From Bacteroidia bacterium (GTDB taxonomy: Bacteria; Bacteroidota; Bacteroidia; Bacteroidales; UBA932), in contig SABC01000012.1 in the NCBI GenBank assembly GCA_009929175.1, positions 1-41,583 of the forward strand: 41,583 nucleotides of DNA. Direction: 5' to 3'. The translations under genes were made by a program, and so were the position numbers. The notes beneath the pieces are model-generated. The model saw only the letters and a program-made list of their open reading frames with translations. It had not been told where the DNA came from and did not search any database. Of the stretch, positions 16,640-24,820 are shown piece by piece (position 1 is the stretch's first letter; every line of letters starts with the position of its first letter).

Positions 16640-17755
16640 ATGGATTACCCAGAAAGGGTTTACATGGTTGCCCTCAACAAACTGTTCACTTACGAACCTG
16701 CCTTTGCTAGGGAACTTATTGCAGAAGCAGGTTCTGCCTCTGCAATATTCACTCTTCTCAAAAATGATTTCACGGCAGTACTACGCAAAAAAAGTGAGTC
16801 TGCCGGTGTGGTGTCGTATGAAACGCTGGCCGCAGATTCTTGCGAAGAACTCAGGTGGGCAGAGTACTCCGGAATTTCGGTCATGTTCTGCAACGATCCG
16901 TTGTCAGGGTACCCCCCTCAGTTACTGGAGTGCGATGACCACCCCCTGGTCATATATAAAAAAGGGAACCTCTCACTGGATCACCAATCTTTCTTGGGGG
17001 TGGTCGGGACAAGGAGGGCAACACCCTACGGTCGCGAAGCCTGCAAAAGGATAATCGGTGACATTGCCAATCAACTACCGGGCACCGTTATTGTAAGCGG
17101 CCTGGCATTCGGGATAGACATAGAGGCCCATAAAGCGGCCATGGATAACGGGCTTCCCACAGTAGCCGTTCTGGGGTGCGGTCCGGACAGCATCTATCCC
17201 TCCTCCCACGCCAGGTACTCTGCAAGTTTGATGAAAAACGGTGCATTTTTAACCGAGTTCCCAAAAAAAAGCCGCAACCATAAAATCAATTTCCTCCGTC
17301 GTAACAGGATCATTGCAGGGCTCTGTGAAGGAGTGCTGGTGGTAGAATCGGCAGAAGACGGAGGCTCCATGATCACCGCAGAACTATCAAACGGGTACAA
17401 CAGGGAGGTTTTTGCATTACCCGGCAGGCTTGGCGACAAAATGTCGCAAGGTTGTAACTATCTTATTGCTAATAATAAGGCTACGATTTTCACATCAGTA
17501 AAAGCATTGGCAACACAACTAGGCTGGAAAAGCCTGCAATCAAAAGGCACTGGTGTCCAGATGAGCATATTGGACCCGCAAGGTTCCGATAAAGAAAAAA
17601 TATTAGTAGTTTTGTCTTCCGGAAGTGAGCCTGGAGTAGACTCGATTGCTGCCCAGACATCCATTCCTGCCGGCAAGCTGCTCTCCCTCCTGCTGGAGCT
17701 GGAGCTCGAAGGCAGGATTTATTCGTTGCCGGGTAAAAGATACTCGGCACTATAG
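16640..17755 (+). CDS. dprA: DNA processing protein DprA
   Basis: DprA binds incoming single-stranded DNA during natural transformation and loads RecA on it. The 371-residue protein has a short N-terminal helical region and the Rossmann-like DprA domain with GVVGTRRATPYG, VSGLAFGIDIEAH and NFLRRNRIIAGLCEGVLVVE. A C-terminal winged-helix-like region (about 300-371) ends in LELEGRIYSLPGKRYSAL. Length is normal for Bacteroidetes. The gene is often retained without proven competence, so a transformation role is inference. tatD follows after 10 bases. Confidence 0.93.
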   Translation: MDYPERVYMVALNKLFTYEPAFARELIAEAGSASAIFTLLKNDFTAVLRKKSESAGVVSYETLAADSCEELRWAEYSGISVMFCNDPLSGYPPQLLECDDHPLVIYKKGNLSLDHQSFLGVVGTRRATPYGREACKRIIGDIANQLPGTVIVSGLAFGIDIEAHKAAMDNGLPTVAVLGCGPDSIYPSSHARYSASLMKNGAFLTEFPKKSRNHKINFLRRNRIIAGLCEGVLVVESAEDGGSMITAELSNGYNREVFALPGRLGDKMSQGCNYLIANNKATIFTSVKALATQLGWKSLQSKGTGVQMSILDPQGSDKEKILVVLSSGSEPGVDSIAAQTSIPAGKLLSLLLELELEGRIYSLPGKRYSAL

Positions 17756-17765
17756 GCACAAAGGA

Positions 17766-18545
17766 ATGACAAATTTTATAGATACACACATACACCTATA
17801 CGACAAAGAGTTCGAAAACGACCTTGGCCATGTGGTCTCCCGGGCAAACAGTGCCGGCATAACAAAAGTGATCCTCCCTGGAATTGACAGCTCAGTTTGG
17901 GATTCCCAAAGCAAGGTGATTTCCGGGTTCCCCGGGTTTGCATACGGTTGCGCAGGGCTACACCCCACTTCGGTGGGGAGCGACTGGCTCCGGGAGCTCG
18001 ATTTTGCATTGGAAAAAATTGAGAACCCTGGCATTGTTGCCGTTGGCGAAATCGGCCTGGATTGTTACTGGTCGGTAGAATTCCTTGATCAGCAAATAAT
18101 TGCGTTCGAAGAGCAACTCAGGGCAGCTGCAAAAAGGGATCTGCCGGTTATTATCCACTCCAGGGATGCCACCGAACTTATTTTTAAATCAATCGAAAAG
18201 CTTAAGCATTTGGGATTACGTGGCGTTTTCCACGCATTTTCGGGGAGTTACGAAACCTACCGTCAAATCCGTAAATCCGGGAACTTTCTGGCCGGTATAG
18301 GAGGTGTCATAACGTTCAAAAACAGCAAACTATCCCAGGTTGTCGAGAAGATGGACAAAGAAGACATAGTACTTGAGACCGACGCCCCATGGCTCACTCC
18401 CGCCCCATACCGGGGAAAGAGGAACGAACCTGCATACATCCGGGAGATTGCAACAAAAGTTGCCGGGGTACTAGGTTGTGATTTGGAAGAAATAGCACAA
18501 ACAACAACAGATAATGCACTCAGATTATTCAAAATCGATAAGTGA
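17766..18545 (+). CDS. TatD-family metal-dependent deoxyribonuclease/hydrolase
   Basis: This is a TIM-barrel metallohydrolase of the TatD family; members are metal-dependent DNases. The start is set at the ATG at 17766 because the protein then begins MTNFIDTHIHLYD, with the first metal ligands H8 and H10; the upstream open frame lies inside dprA. The 259 residues also show GEIGLDCYW (the metal-binding Glu), IIHSRDA, VFHAFSGS and LETDAPWLTP. Length is typical. Its 3' end overlaps ansA by 32 bases. TatD, TatD-like YcfH/YjjV and related enzymes cannot be told apart here, so no symbol is given. Confidence 0.92.
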   Translation: MTNFIDTHIHLYDKEFENDLGHVVSRANSAGITKVILPGIDSSVWDSQSKVISGFPGFAYGCAGLHPTSVGSDWLRELDFALEKIENPGIVAVGEIGLDCYWSVEFLDQQIIAFEEQLRAAAKRDLPVIIHSRDATELIFKSIEKLKHLGLRGVFHAFSGSYETYRQIRKSGNFLAGIGGVITFKNSKLSQVVEKMDKEDIVLETDAPWLTPAPYRGKRNEPAYIREIATKVAGVLGCDLEEIAQTTTDNALRLFKIDK

Positions 18546-19581
18546 CCAAAAGGCCAACATCCTCCTTATATACACAGGAGGCACCATCGGCATGAAGCAG
18601 GATCCGGAAACACTGGCCCTTGTACCCTTCAATTTTGAGGAGATACTAGCAGAGGTTCCCGAACTCAAGAAGATCGTACATACAATAGACACCCACTCAT
18701 TCGACCCTCCGGTTGACTCATCCGATATAGAGCCTTCCCGCTGGAAAGAGATTGCAGATGTGATTTACCAAAAATACGACAATTATGATGGGTTCGTGAT
18801 TTTGCACGGCACCGATACAATGTCATATTCTGCCTCTGCACTTGGATTTATGATGGAAAATCTGGAAAAACCGGTAATCTTTACCGGGAGCCAGTTACCT
18901 GTAGGGATGCTCCGTACCGACGGCAAGGAAAACCTCATTTCCGCCATAGAAATTGCTGCTGCCAGGGATACCCTGGGAAGGGCAATTGTTCCCGAAGTGT
19001 GCATCTACTTTGGCAGCCAGCTATTCCGTGGCAACCGGACCACAAAAGACAACGCCGAAAACTTCAACGCTTTCCGCTCACCCAACTATCCACCCCTTGC
19101 CGAGGCCGGTATACATATAAAATACAACCAACATTACATCAATTACCCATCACAATGGGGTAGGGCACTCCATATAAAAACCTCAACATGCAACCGTGTA
19201 GCTGTAATGAGGCTTTTCCCGGGCATTACCCCCGAAGTTGTCAAAGGTATCACCGGAATACCCGGGCTCAGGGCACTCGTTCTGGAGACCTACGGTTCGG
19301 GCAATGCCACAACCCGAAGGTGGTTCCTTGACATACTCGAAGAGGCTGTTCAAAACGGACTTATTATCCTTAACGTGTCACAATGCCCTGCCGGAAAAGT
19401 AGATATGGAGGCATACGCTACCGGAATCCAGCTCAAGGAAATGGGGGTTATCAGCGGGCATGACAGCACTTTGGAAGCAGCCGTCACCAAATTATTTTTT
19501 TTACTGGGACATCAATCTGAAAACAATACTATTAAGGAGCTGCTTAATAAAAATTTAAAAGGAGAAATTTCAATCAATTAG
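18514..19581 (+). CDS. ansA: Type I L-asparaginase
   Basis: This enzyme hydrolyses L-asparagine to aspartate and ammonia. The 355-residue protein has the N-terminal nucleophile-threonine motif LLIYTGGTIGM (about 17-27) and the second motif VILHGTDTMSYSASAL. No signal peptide is visible, so it is probably the cytoplasmic type I form. The only plausible ATG is at 18514, inside the end of tatD (32-base overlap), leaving about a dozen residues before the conserved strand. About 105 bases without a gene follow the stop. Confidence 0.9.
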   Translation: MHSDYSKSISDQKANILLIYTGGTIGMKQDPETLALVPFNFEEILAEVPELKKIVHTIDTHSFDPPVDSSDIEPSRWKEIADVIYQKYDNYDGFVILHGTDTMSYSASALGFMMENLEKPVIFTGSQLPVGMLRTDGKENLISAIEIAAARDTLGRAIVPEVCIYFGSQLFRGNRTTKDNAENFNAFRSPNYPPLAEAGIHIKYNQHYINYPSQWGRALHIKTSTCNRVAVMRLFPGITPEVVKGITGIPGLRALVLETYGSGNATTRRWFLDILEEAVQNGLIILNVSQCPAGKVDMEAYATGIQLKEMGVISGHDSTLEAAVTKLFFLLGHQSENNTIKELLNKNLKGEISIN

Positions 19582-19686
19582 TGTTTATTTAAAAAATCTT
19601 TCTAAATTGCACGATAATTGGCTTTACTACGTAAACAGATAACTATTTAAAATACATTGTTTAATACTTTAATCATTCAAAAATTT

Positions 19687-20427
19687 ATGAAAAAATTTTT
19701 CATGTTTTTGGCAGTACTTGGTTTCATTACCATTTCTGCACAGTATGCTGCTGCTCAAACACCGGACCCTGCATCTGACCTGACAGTTCAACAGGAAATG
19801 CCTATCCACCAGCAGCTTAAAACTAAATTTATCGAAGGTGGAGCTGGTTTCATGGCCAGTATCCTGATGTGTTTGATCTTTGGTCTGGCAATCGCCATCG
19901 AAAGGATCATTTACCTGAATATGGCAAGCACCAACACCGATAAACTACTCAGGAAAATTGAAGAAGCAATGGCCAATGGCGGAGTTGAGGCTGCAAAAGA
20001 TGTGTGCCGCAATACCAAAGGCCCTGTTGCAAGTATCTTCTACCAAGGTCTTGCACGTGCCGACGAAGGTATAGAGGTTGTTGAAAAATCAGTTGTTTCA
20101 TACGGTTCTGTTCAAATGAGCCAGCTGGAAAACGGTCTTTCATGGATTTCGCTCTTTATCTCAATTGCTCCTATGTTGGGTTTCATGGGTACTGTTATTG
20201 GTATGATCGGAGCTTTCGATGCTATCGAGGCAGCCGGAGATATCTCCCCCAACCTTGTTGCCGGTGGTATTAAAGTTGCTCTTATCACTACCGTTACCGG
20301 TCTTATCGTAGCGATTATCCTCCAGATTTTCTACAACTACCTGATCGCAAAAATCGACGGTATCGTTGTTACTATGGAAGATGCTTCAATCTCGCTTATC
20401 GATATTTTGGTAAAAGCTAAAAAATAA
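19687..20427 (+). CDS. exbB: MotA/TolQ/ExbB-family proton channel protein
   Basis: ExbB forms, with ExbD, the inner-membrane proton channel that powers TonB-dependent outer-membrane transport. The start is set at 19687, where a signal-like hydrophobic segment begins (MKKFFMFLAVLGF); an earlier in-frame ATG at 19657 would add 10 residues. The 246 residues hold this segment, a further helix at about 48-68 (MASILMCLIFGLAIAIERII), and the conserved MotA/TolQ/ExbB block with SIAPMLGFMGTVIGMIGAF and GGIKVALITTVTGLIVAI. An extra N-terminal segment is common in Bacteroidetes ExbB. It heads a four-gene set: exbB, a membrane protein and two exbD. No consensus promoter was found in the 105-base upstream gap. 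Confidence 0.92.
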   Translation: MKKFFMFLAVLGFITISAQYAAAQTPDPASDLTVQQEMPIHQQLKTKFIEGGAGFMASILMCLIFGLAIAIERIIYLNMASTNTDKLLRKIEEAMANGGVEAAKDVCRNTKGPVASIFYQGLARADEGIEVVEKSVVSYGSVQMSQLENGLSWISLFISIAPMLGFMGTVIGMIGAFDAIEAAGDISPNLVAGGIKVALITTVTGLIVAIILQIFYNYLIAKIDGIVVTMEDASISLIDILVKAKK

Positions 20428-20434
20428 TTGAATT

Positions 20435-20845
20435 ATGTCAAAATTCGCAAAATATATCTTATTCCTGCTTTTCGGGCTGGGAGTATTGCTTACAATTCTG
20501 TTCTTCATCAATCAGGATGGCATGCTGGACACTTACCTGTTCTATGCTTACCTGCTGTTTGGAGTCGGAGCTGTTTTGGCGATAGTTCTTCCACTGATTA
20601 GCATGGCCCAAAATCCCAAGGCTCTTAAGAAAGTCTTGTTCGGGATTTTGCTGGCTGCAGGACTGGTGGTTGTGTCGTATCTGCTGGCTTCCGGAGACCC
20701 GGTAGCTGTAAACCTGGCCGAAGAGCCCACTGCTTTTACATATAAAATCACAGACACAGGTCTGATTCTTACATACATACTACTGGCAGTATCGTTCTTT
20801 TCAATAATTGCCGGCAGTGTTATGAACATGGTTAAAAACCGCTAA
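20435..20845 (+). CDS. Four-helix membrane protein in the ExbB/ExbD operon
   Basis: I do not recognise a named family. The 136-residue protein has four hydrophobic segments: about 7-27, 33-56, 66-86 and 108-131. A short polar stretch of about 15 residues (DPVAVNLAEEPTAFTYK) lies between helices 3 and 4, and the ends are basic. It starts 7 bases after exbB and ends 13 bases before the first exbD, so it is surely co-transcribed. Position suggests an accessory subunit or assembly factor of the ExbB/ExbD motor; this is inference. Similar small membrane proteins in this place are, to my knowledge, found in other Bacteroidetes. Confidence 0.85.
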   Translation: MSKFAKYILFLLFGLGVLLTILFFINQDGMLDTYLFYAYLLFGVGAVLAIVLPLISMAQNPKALKKVLFGILLAAGLVVVSYLLASGDPVAVNLAEEPTAFTYKITDTGLILTYILLAVSFFSIIAGSVMNMVKNR

Positions 20846-20858
20846 TTAATTAATCAAT

Positions 20859-21434
20859 ATGGCAAGACCAACACAGGAAATCAATGCAGGGTCGATGGCT
20901 GACATCGCTTTCTTGCTGCTTATATTCTTCCTAATGGTGACAACCATGGACACCGAGACAGGTCTGCAGCGTCGTCTTCCCCCTATGCCCGATGAGAATC
21001 AGCAACAGGAGGATGTAAAGATCAACAAGCGTAACATCCTTGTTGTACGTCTTAACGACAATGACCGCTTGTTTGCCGGTGGAGACATGATGGATGTCAG
21101 CCAGCTCAAGGATAAAGCCAAGGAGTTCCTTTTGAACCCTGCGAACAGTGAGAATCTTCCTGAGAGGGAAATCAAACCTATCGAAGGTTTTGGAAACTAT
21201 GCCGTATCAAAAGGAGTAATATCCCTGCAAAACACCCGCGGAACCAGCTACAAGGCCTATATAGCGGTTCAGAACGAACTGGTGAAGGCAGTTAATGAGA
21301 TCCGCGATGAGTTTGCAATGCAAAACTTCGGAAAGCCATACGTGGCACTTGACGAGGAAAAGCAGAGGATTGTAAGGGATGCTATCCCTCAGAACATCTC
21401 TGAGGCAGAACCTAAAGATACCGGCAAAAAATAG
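20859..21434 (+). CDS. exbD: ExbD/TolR-family protein, long form
   Basis: ExbD lines the proton path with a membrane aspartate and has a periplasmic domain. This 191-residue copy has a short cytoplasmic start and a membrane segment with the expected Asp in SMADIAFLLLIFFLMVTTM (Asp15). A periplasmic domain follows with NILVVRLNDNDRLFAGG. It is longer than E. coli ExbD (141 residues) because of a polar insertion at about 92-145 and a charged C-terminal tail ending TGKK. It lies 13 bases after the four-helix protein; the second exbD follows after 22 bases. Confidence 0.91.
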   Translation: MARPTQEINAGSMADIAFLLLIFFLMVTTMDTETGLQRRLPPMPDENQQQEDVKINKRNILVVRLNDNDRLFAGGDMMDVSQLKDKAKEFLLNPANSENLPEREIKPIEGFGNYAVSKGVISLQNTRGTSYKAYIAVQNELVKAVNEIRDEFAMQNFGKPYVALDEEKQRIVRDAIPQNISEAEPKDTGKK

Positions 21435-21456
21435 AAATCATAAAAAGAGAGAGATT

Positions 21457-21921
21457 ATGGCAAAATTTTCAAAAAAAGGGAAAAAAGGTGCGCCTGCGAT
21501 GAGCACGGCTTCGCTTCCCGATATTGTCTTCATGATTCTGTTCTTCTTCATGGTTTCTACAACTATGCGACAAACAGACCGTCTGGTAAATGTTAAGTTA
21601 CCTGAGGCTACCGAAGTTGCAAAACTGGAGAGGAAAGACCTTGCTGCATACATTTACGTTGGAACACCTATTGCCAGCCGTCAGGCACAATACGGTACCG
21701 ACGCACGTATACAGCTCAACGATTCCTTCAAAACGGTAGATGACATCAGAGACTTTATCGCTGCCGAGCGTGAAACACTTAGTGAGGCAGACCGTTCTTT
21801 CATGACAGTAAACATCAAAGCCGACGAAAACGTCCGGATGGGTATCGTAACTGATATCAAACAGGAGTTAAGGAGAACCTCAGCTTTGAGAATTATGTAC
21901 AATGCGAGAAGGTCCGAGTAA
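21457..21921 (+). CDS. ExbD/TolR-family protein, second copy
   Basis: This is a second ExbD-type protein of 154 residues. The start is set at the ATG at 21457, giving a lysine-rich cytoplasmic start (AKFSKKGKKGAP). The membrane segment SLPDIVFMILFFFMVSTTM with the functional Asp follows, then a periplasmic domain with AYIYVGTP and VNIKADENVRMGIVTDIKQEL. The frame is open upstream to 21379, but that part overlaps the first exbD. Two unequal ExbD copies after one ExbB suggest a hetero-oligomeric motor; this is inference. An 88-base gap follows before phoA. Confidence 0.9.
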   Translation: MAKFSKKGKKGAPAMSTASLPDIVFMILFFFMVSTTMRQTDRLVNVKLPEATEVAKLERKDLAAYIYVGTPIASRQAQYGTDARIQLNDSFKTVDDIRDFIAAERETLSEADRSFMTVNIKADENVRMGIVTDIKQELRRTSALRIMYNARRSE

Positions 21922-22009
21922 ACCTCTATAAATTATTTCGGGAACAGGGTGGCTTTTGAACAGAAGTACACCCTTTCTTGTATATAACAGTATCCAAATA
22001 CAATTTATC

Positions 22010-23230
22010 ATGAAAAAAAGATTATTTGCAACACTGATGGTTATCTTCGCAATTGTTGCGACAGTCAATTCACAGCAATTCAACAGGAGAGGCCCTATGA
22101 ATCCACCAAAATTCGTTTTCCTTTTCATCGGGGACGGAATGGGGCTTAACCAGGTTTCCATGGCAGAAGCTTACCTGTCGGCCCAAAAGGGAGAAGTAGC
22201 AAACGAAGCACTTTCATTTACAAAGTTTCCGGTTATGGGTATGTCTACCACATATTCTGCCAATTCATACATCACCTGCTCTTCGGCAGCAGGAACTGCC
22301 CTCTCTACCGGTGTCAAAACCAACAACGGTATGCTTGGGGTTGACCCGCAAGGGAACAAATTGGAAAGCATAAGTTACAAAATTCACAATAAGGGAATCC
22401 CTGTCGGGATTGTATCCAGTGTCACTATTGACCACGCAACCCCTGCTGCATTTTACGCAAACAGTACCAGCCGCAACAACTATTACGAAATTGCCGTTCA
22501 GTTGCCCCAAAGCGGTTTTGAGTTCTTTGGCGGAGGCGGTTTTGCACAACCAACAGGTCCGGACAAAGACCAGAAAGATATCTATGAAGTTCTAGAAGAG
22601 GGAGGCTATAAGGTAGCAAGGGGAATCAAAGAGTACTCTGCTATAAGGGGACAAGGCAAGATAGCCATGTTCCAGGACAAAGGGAAGGAGGCCGACCTTC
22701 CATACGCAATCGACCGTAAAGGCGGCGATCTTTGCCTGGCACAGGTGGTTGCAGCAGCTATAGACCATCTTTACGGCACCAAAGGTTTCTTTATTATGGC
22801 AGAGGGTGGTAAGATCGACTGGGCTGGTCATAGCAACGATGGGAAAACAAACATTTTGGAAGTGCTGGATTTTGCCACTTCTGTTCAGGTTGCCTACAAA
22901 TTCTACGAAAAATACCCCAACGAAACCCTCATTATTGTTACTGCCGATCACGAAACTGGCGGTATGATGCTTGGCAGGGAAAAGGGTTATGTACTGGATT
23001 TAAAGCAGGTAGATCCTCAGGAAGCATCTATGGCAGTTTCTGATGACAAAACCAAGGAAGAATTTTCAATACTAAACAAAAAAGCCAATATTGGATGGAC
23101 TACCACCTCCCATACAGGTGTTGCTGTTCCGGTTTATGCAATCGGGGCGGGCAGCAGGCAGTTTTCGGGAAGGATGGATAACACCGACATTCCCAAGAAA
23201 ATCCTTTCGGTAATGGGCATCGAAGAATAA
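22010..23230 (+). CDS. PhoA-family alkaline phosphatase, secreted
   Basis: This enzyme hydrolyses phosphate monoesters outside the cytoplasm. The start is set at 22010, where a signal peptide begins (MKKRLFATLMVIFAIVATV, likely cleaved near residue 21). The 406 residues show the metal motif FIGDGMGLNQ (Asp42), the nucleophile region ITCSSAAGTALSTGVKTNNG (Ser91 the likely nucleophile), GGKIDWAGHSND, VTADHETGG, and the C-terminal ligand His in TSHTG. In E. coli PhoA the residue before the nucleophile is Asp; here it is Cys. The domain is compact. The glycosidase-like gene begins 3 bases after the stop, so the pair is an operon. Confidence 0.92.
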   Translation: MKKRLFATLMVIFAIVATVNSQQFNRRGPMNPPKFVFLFIGDGMGLNQVSMAEAYLSAQKGEVANEALSFTKFPVMGMSTTYSANSYITCSSAAGTALSTGVKTNNGMLGVDPQGNKLESISYKIHNKGIPVGIVSSVTIDHATPAAFYANSTSRNNYYEIAVQLPQSGFEFFGGGGFAQPTGPDKDQKDIYEVLEEGGYKVARGIKEYSAIRGQGKIAMFQDKGKEADLPYAIDRKGGDLCLAQVVAAAIDHLYGTKGFFIMAEGGKIDWAGHSNDGKTNILEVLDFATSVQVAYKFYEKYPNETLIIVTADHETGGMMLGREKGYVLDLKQVDPQEASMAVSDDKTKEEFSILNKKANIGWTTTSHTGVAVPVYAIGAGSRQFSGRMDNTDIPKKILSVMGIEE

Positions 23231-23233
23231 GTT

Positions 23234-24742
23234 ATGGCAAGGAAATTCATTACAGCCCTTTTGCTGTTTATTTTGTTCTGGCAATCCGGCAGCTCCTCCG
23301 ACCACCCAAAAAGGGAGTTCAGGGGAGCCTGGATCCACACAGTAGGGAACCAGCTATTCCGCACCATGAGCAGCGACTCCATGCAAAACTACCTCAGGCA
23401 AACCCTTGACAAACTCGAAATTGCAGGGGTAAATGCAGTGATCTTCCAGGTAAGGCCTCAGGCCGATGCCCTTTACAAATCGGAATTGGAACCTTGGAGC
23501 AGGTTTATTACGGGAGAACAGGGAAAAGCTCCCGATCCTGCATGGGATCCACTTGAATTCATGATAGAAGAGAGCCATAAAAGGGGGATGGAACTGCATG
23601 CTTGGTGTAATCCTTACAGGGTCACATCAAACGACACCGAACAGTTACACCCTTCTCATCTCTACTTCAGGAACCCATCAATATTCAAAAGGTATGGCAC
23701 ACAACTCTATTTTGACCCGGGAGAGCCCGCTTCCATCAAACATACTGTAGAGGTTATTGCCGATATTGTTTCACGATACAACGTTGATGCAATCCACTTT
23801 GATGACTACTTTTACCCCTACCCTATTCAGTTCGAAGAGTTCCATGACGATGCGTCTTTTGTGAAATATGCAAAGCAACAAGGATTTGAGTATTGGCAAA
23901 AAGCAGATTGGCGCAGGAACAATGTGACAACCCTCATAAAACAGCTGAACGACACAATCAAAGCCATTAAACCATGGGTTAGGTTTGGTATCAGCCCATT
24001 CGGAATACACCGCAATCACAAGGATACCCCTGACGGAAGCGGCAGCATGACAAACGGGCTCTCCAACTACGAACAGCTTTATGCCGATGTACCTCTTTGG
24101 GTTAAGGAGGGGTGGATAGACTACAACGTACCCCAGCTTTACTGGAAAATAGGACATCCTGCCGCCGATTACAAAACATTGATTGAGTGGTGGGACAAGT
24201 CCAACCATGGAGGACACCTCTACATTGGACAAAGCATTGGCACTTTCCGTGAACCAGATGTAGAAAACCCTGCCAAAACGCAGTTCGAAGCCAAGATGAG
24301 GATGGTGAGGGAATTGCCTAACGTACACGGCAATGTCTGGTGGCCTGGGTGGACCATTGCTTCTAACCCCAACGGATTTGCAGATTCCCTGGAGAACAGA
24401 TACCAAAAGTATCCCTCACTTATTCCTGCATACACCCATCTGGATACCATCCCTCCACCCCCTGTAGAAAAACTTTCTTACAGGAATGCTACCATCAGAT
24501 GGGAAGCCCCAAAGATTTCCGATCCGATGCAGCAACCACATTTTTTTGCAGTGTACCGTTTCCCTGAAGGGGTCGGACAAGACATCAGTAACCCGGAATA
24601 TCTCCTTAAATTGGTAAAGGAACCTTATTACAAACCTAAAGATGACAAGTCCGGTAAAAGACGCTACTACTACGTTGTGACAGCAATAGACAGGTGCTGG
24701 AACGAAAGTGAACCGGGAGAGGCATTGAGGGTAAGGCATTAA
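23234..24742 (+). CDS. GHL10-type glycoside hydrolase-like secreted protein
   Basis: This 502-residue protein has a signal peptide (about 1-21) and the GHL10 domain (PF02638 type), a TIM barrel related to glycosidases. Visible are REFRGAWIHTVGNQ, GVNAVIFQVRPQADALY, MELHAWCNPYR, VDAIHFDDYFYPYP, RFGISPFGIHRN and YNVPQLYWKIG. The last 80 residues (after about 420) look like a fibronectin type III-like domain. Related proteins are thought to act on peptidoglycan or other envelope glycans, as with E. coli DigH, but the substrate here is unknown. It lies 3 bases after the phosphatase gene and ends before a terminator hairpin. Confidence 0.87.
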   Translation: MARKFITALLLFILFWQSGSSSDHPKREFRGAWIHTVGNQLFRTMSSDSMQNYLRQTLDKLEIAGVNAVIFQVRPQADALYKSELEPWSRFITGEQGKAPDPAWDPLEFMIEESHKRGMELHAWCNPYRVTSNDTEQLHPSHLYFRNPSIFKRYGTQLYFDPGEPASIKHTVEVIADIVSRYNVDAIHFDDYFYPYPIQFEEFHDDASFVKYAKQQGFEYWQKADWRRNNVTTLIKQLNDTIKAIKPWVRFGISPFGIHRNHKDTPDGSGSMTNGLSNYEQLYADVPLWVKEGWIDYNVPQLYWKIGHPAADYKTLIEWWDKSNHGGHLYIGQSIGTFREPDVENPAKTQFEAKMRMVRELPNVHGNVWWPGWTIASNPNGFADSLENRYQKYPSLIPAYTHLDTIPPPPVEKLSYRNATIRWEAPKISDPMQQPHFFAVYRFPEGVGQDISNPEYLLKLVKEPYYKPKDDKSGKRRYYYVVTAIDRCWNESEPGEALRVRH

Positions 24743-24751
24743 AACATATAA

Positions 24752-24782
24752 TTGGAGGTTTAGCGGCATTTTAGTAAATTTG
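24752..24782 (+). promoter_or_regulatory. Predicted promoter for the antiporter, within a terminator hairpin
   Basis: TTG at 24752-24754, 20 bases, then TAAATTTG at 24775-24782: a full match in sequence and spacing to the Bacteroidetes promoter form. The -7 box sits in the loop and right arm of the hairpin at 24759-24790. The expected transcription start is about 24786, giving a leader of roughly 35 bases. Confidence 0.5.
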
Positions 24783-24795
24783 CCGCTAAATTTTT
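24759..24795 (+). terminator. Rho-independent terminator after the phosphatase/GHL10 operon
   Basis: Arms TTTAGCGGCA (24759-24768) and TGCCGCTAAA (24781-24790) pair perfectly over 10 bases around a 12-base loop, and the right arm is followed directly by TTTTT (24791-24795). It lies 16 bases after the GHL10 stop. Confidence 0.75.
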
Positions 24796-24820
24796 ATAAA
24801 GTAGAGTAGTAGAGACAAAA

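Noticed and set aside
19582-19686. The 105-base gap before exbB as a site of a small RNA or strong promoter
   Set aside because: It is AT-rich, but I found no full TAnnTTTG box with TTG spacing, no stable hairpin and no short coding frame. A promoter must exist here or upstream, but I cannot place it.
23771-24406. Open frame of 211 codons on the minus strand within the GHL10 gene
   Set aside because: It is antisense to a conserved barrel domain and is a shadow frame.
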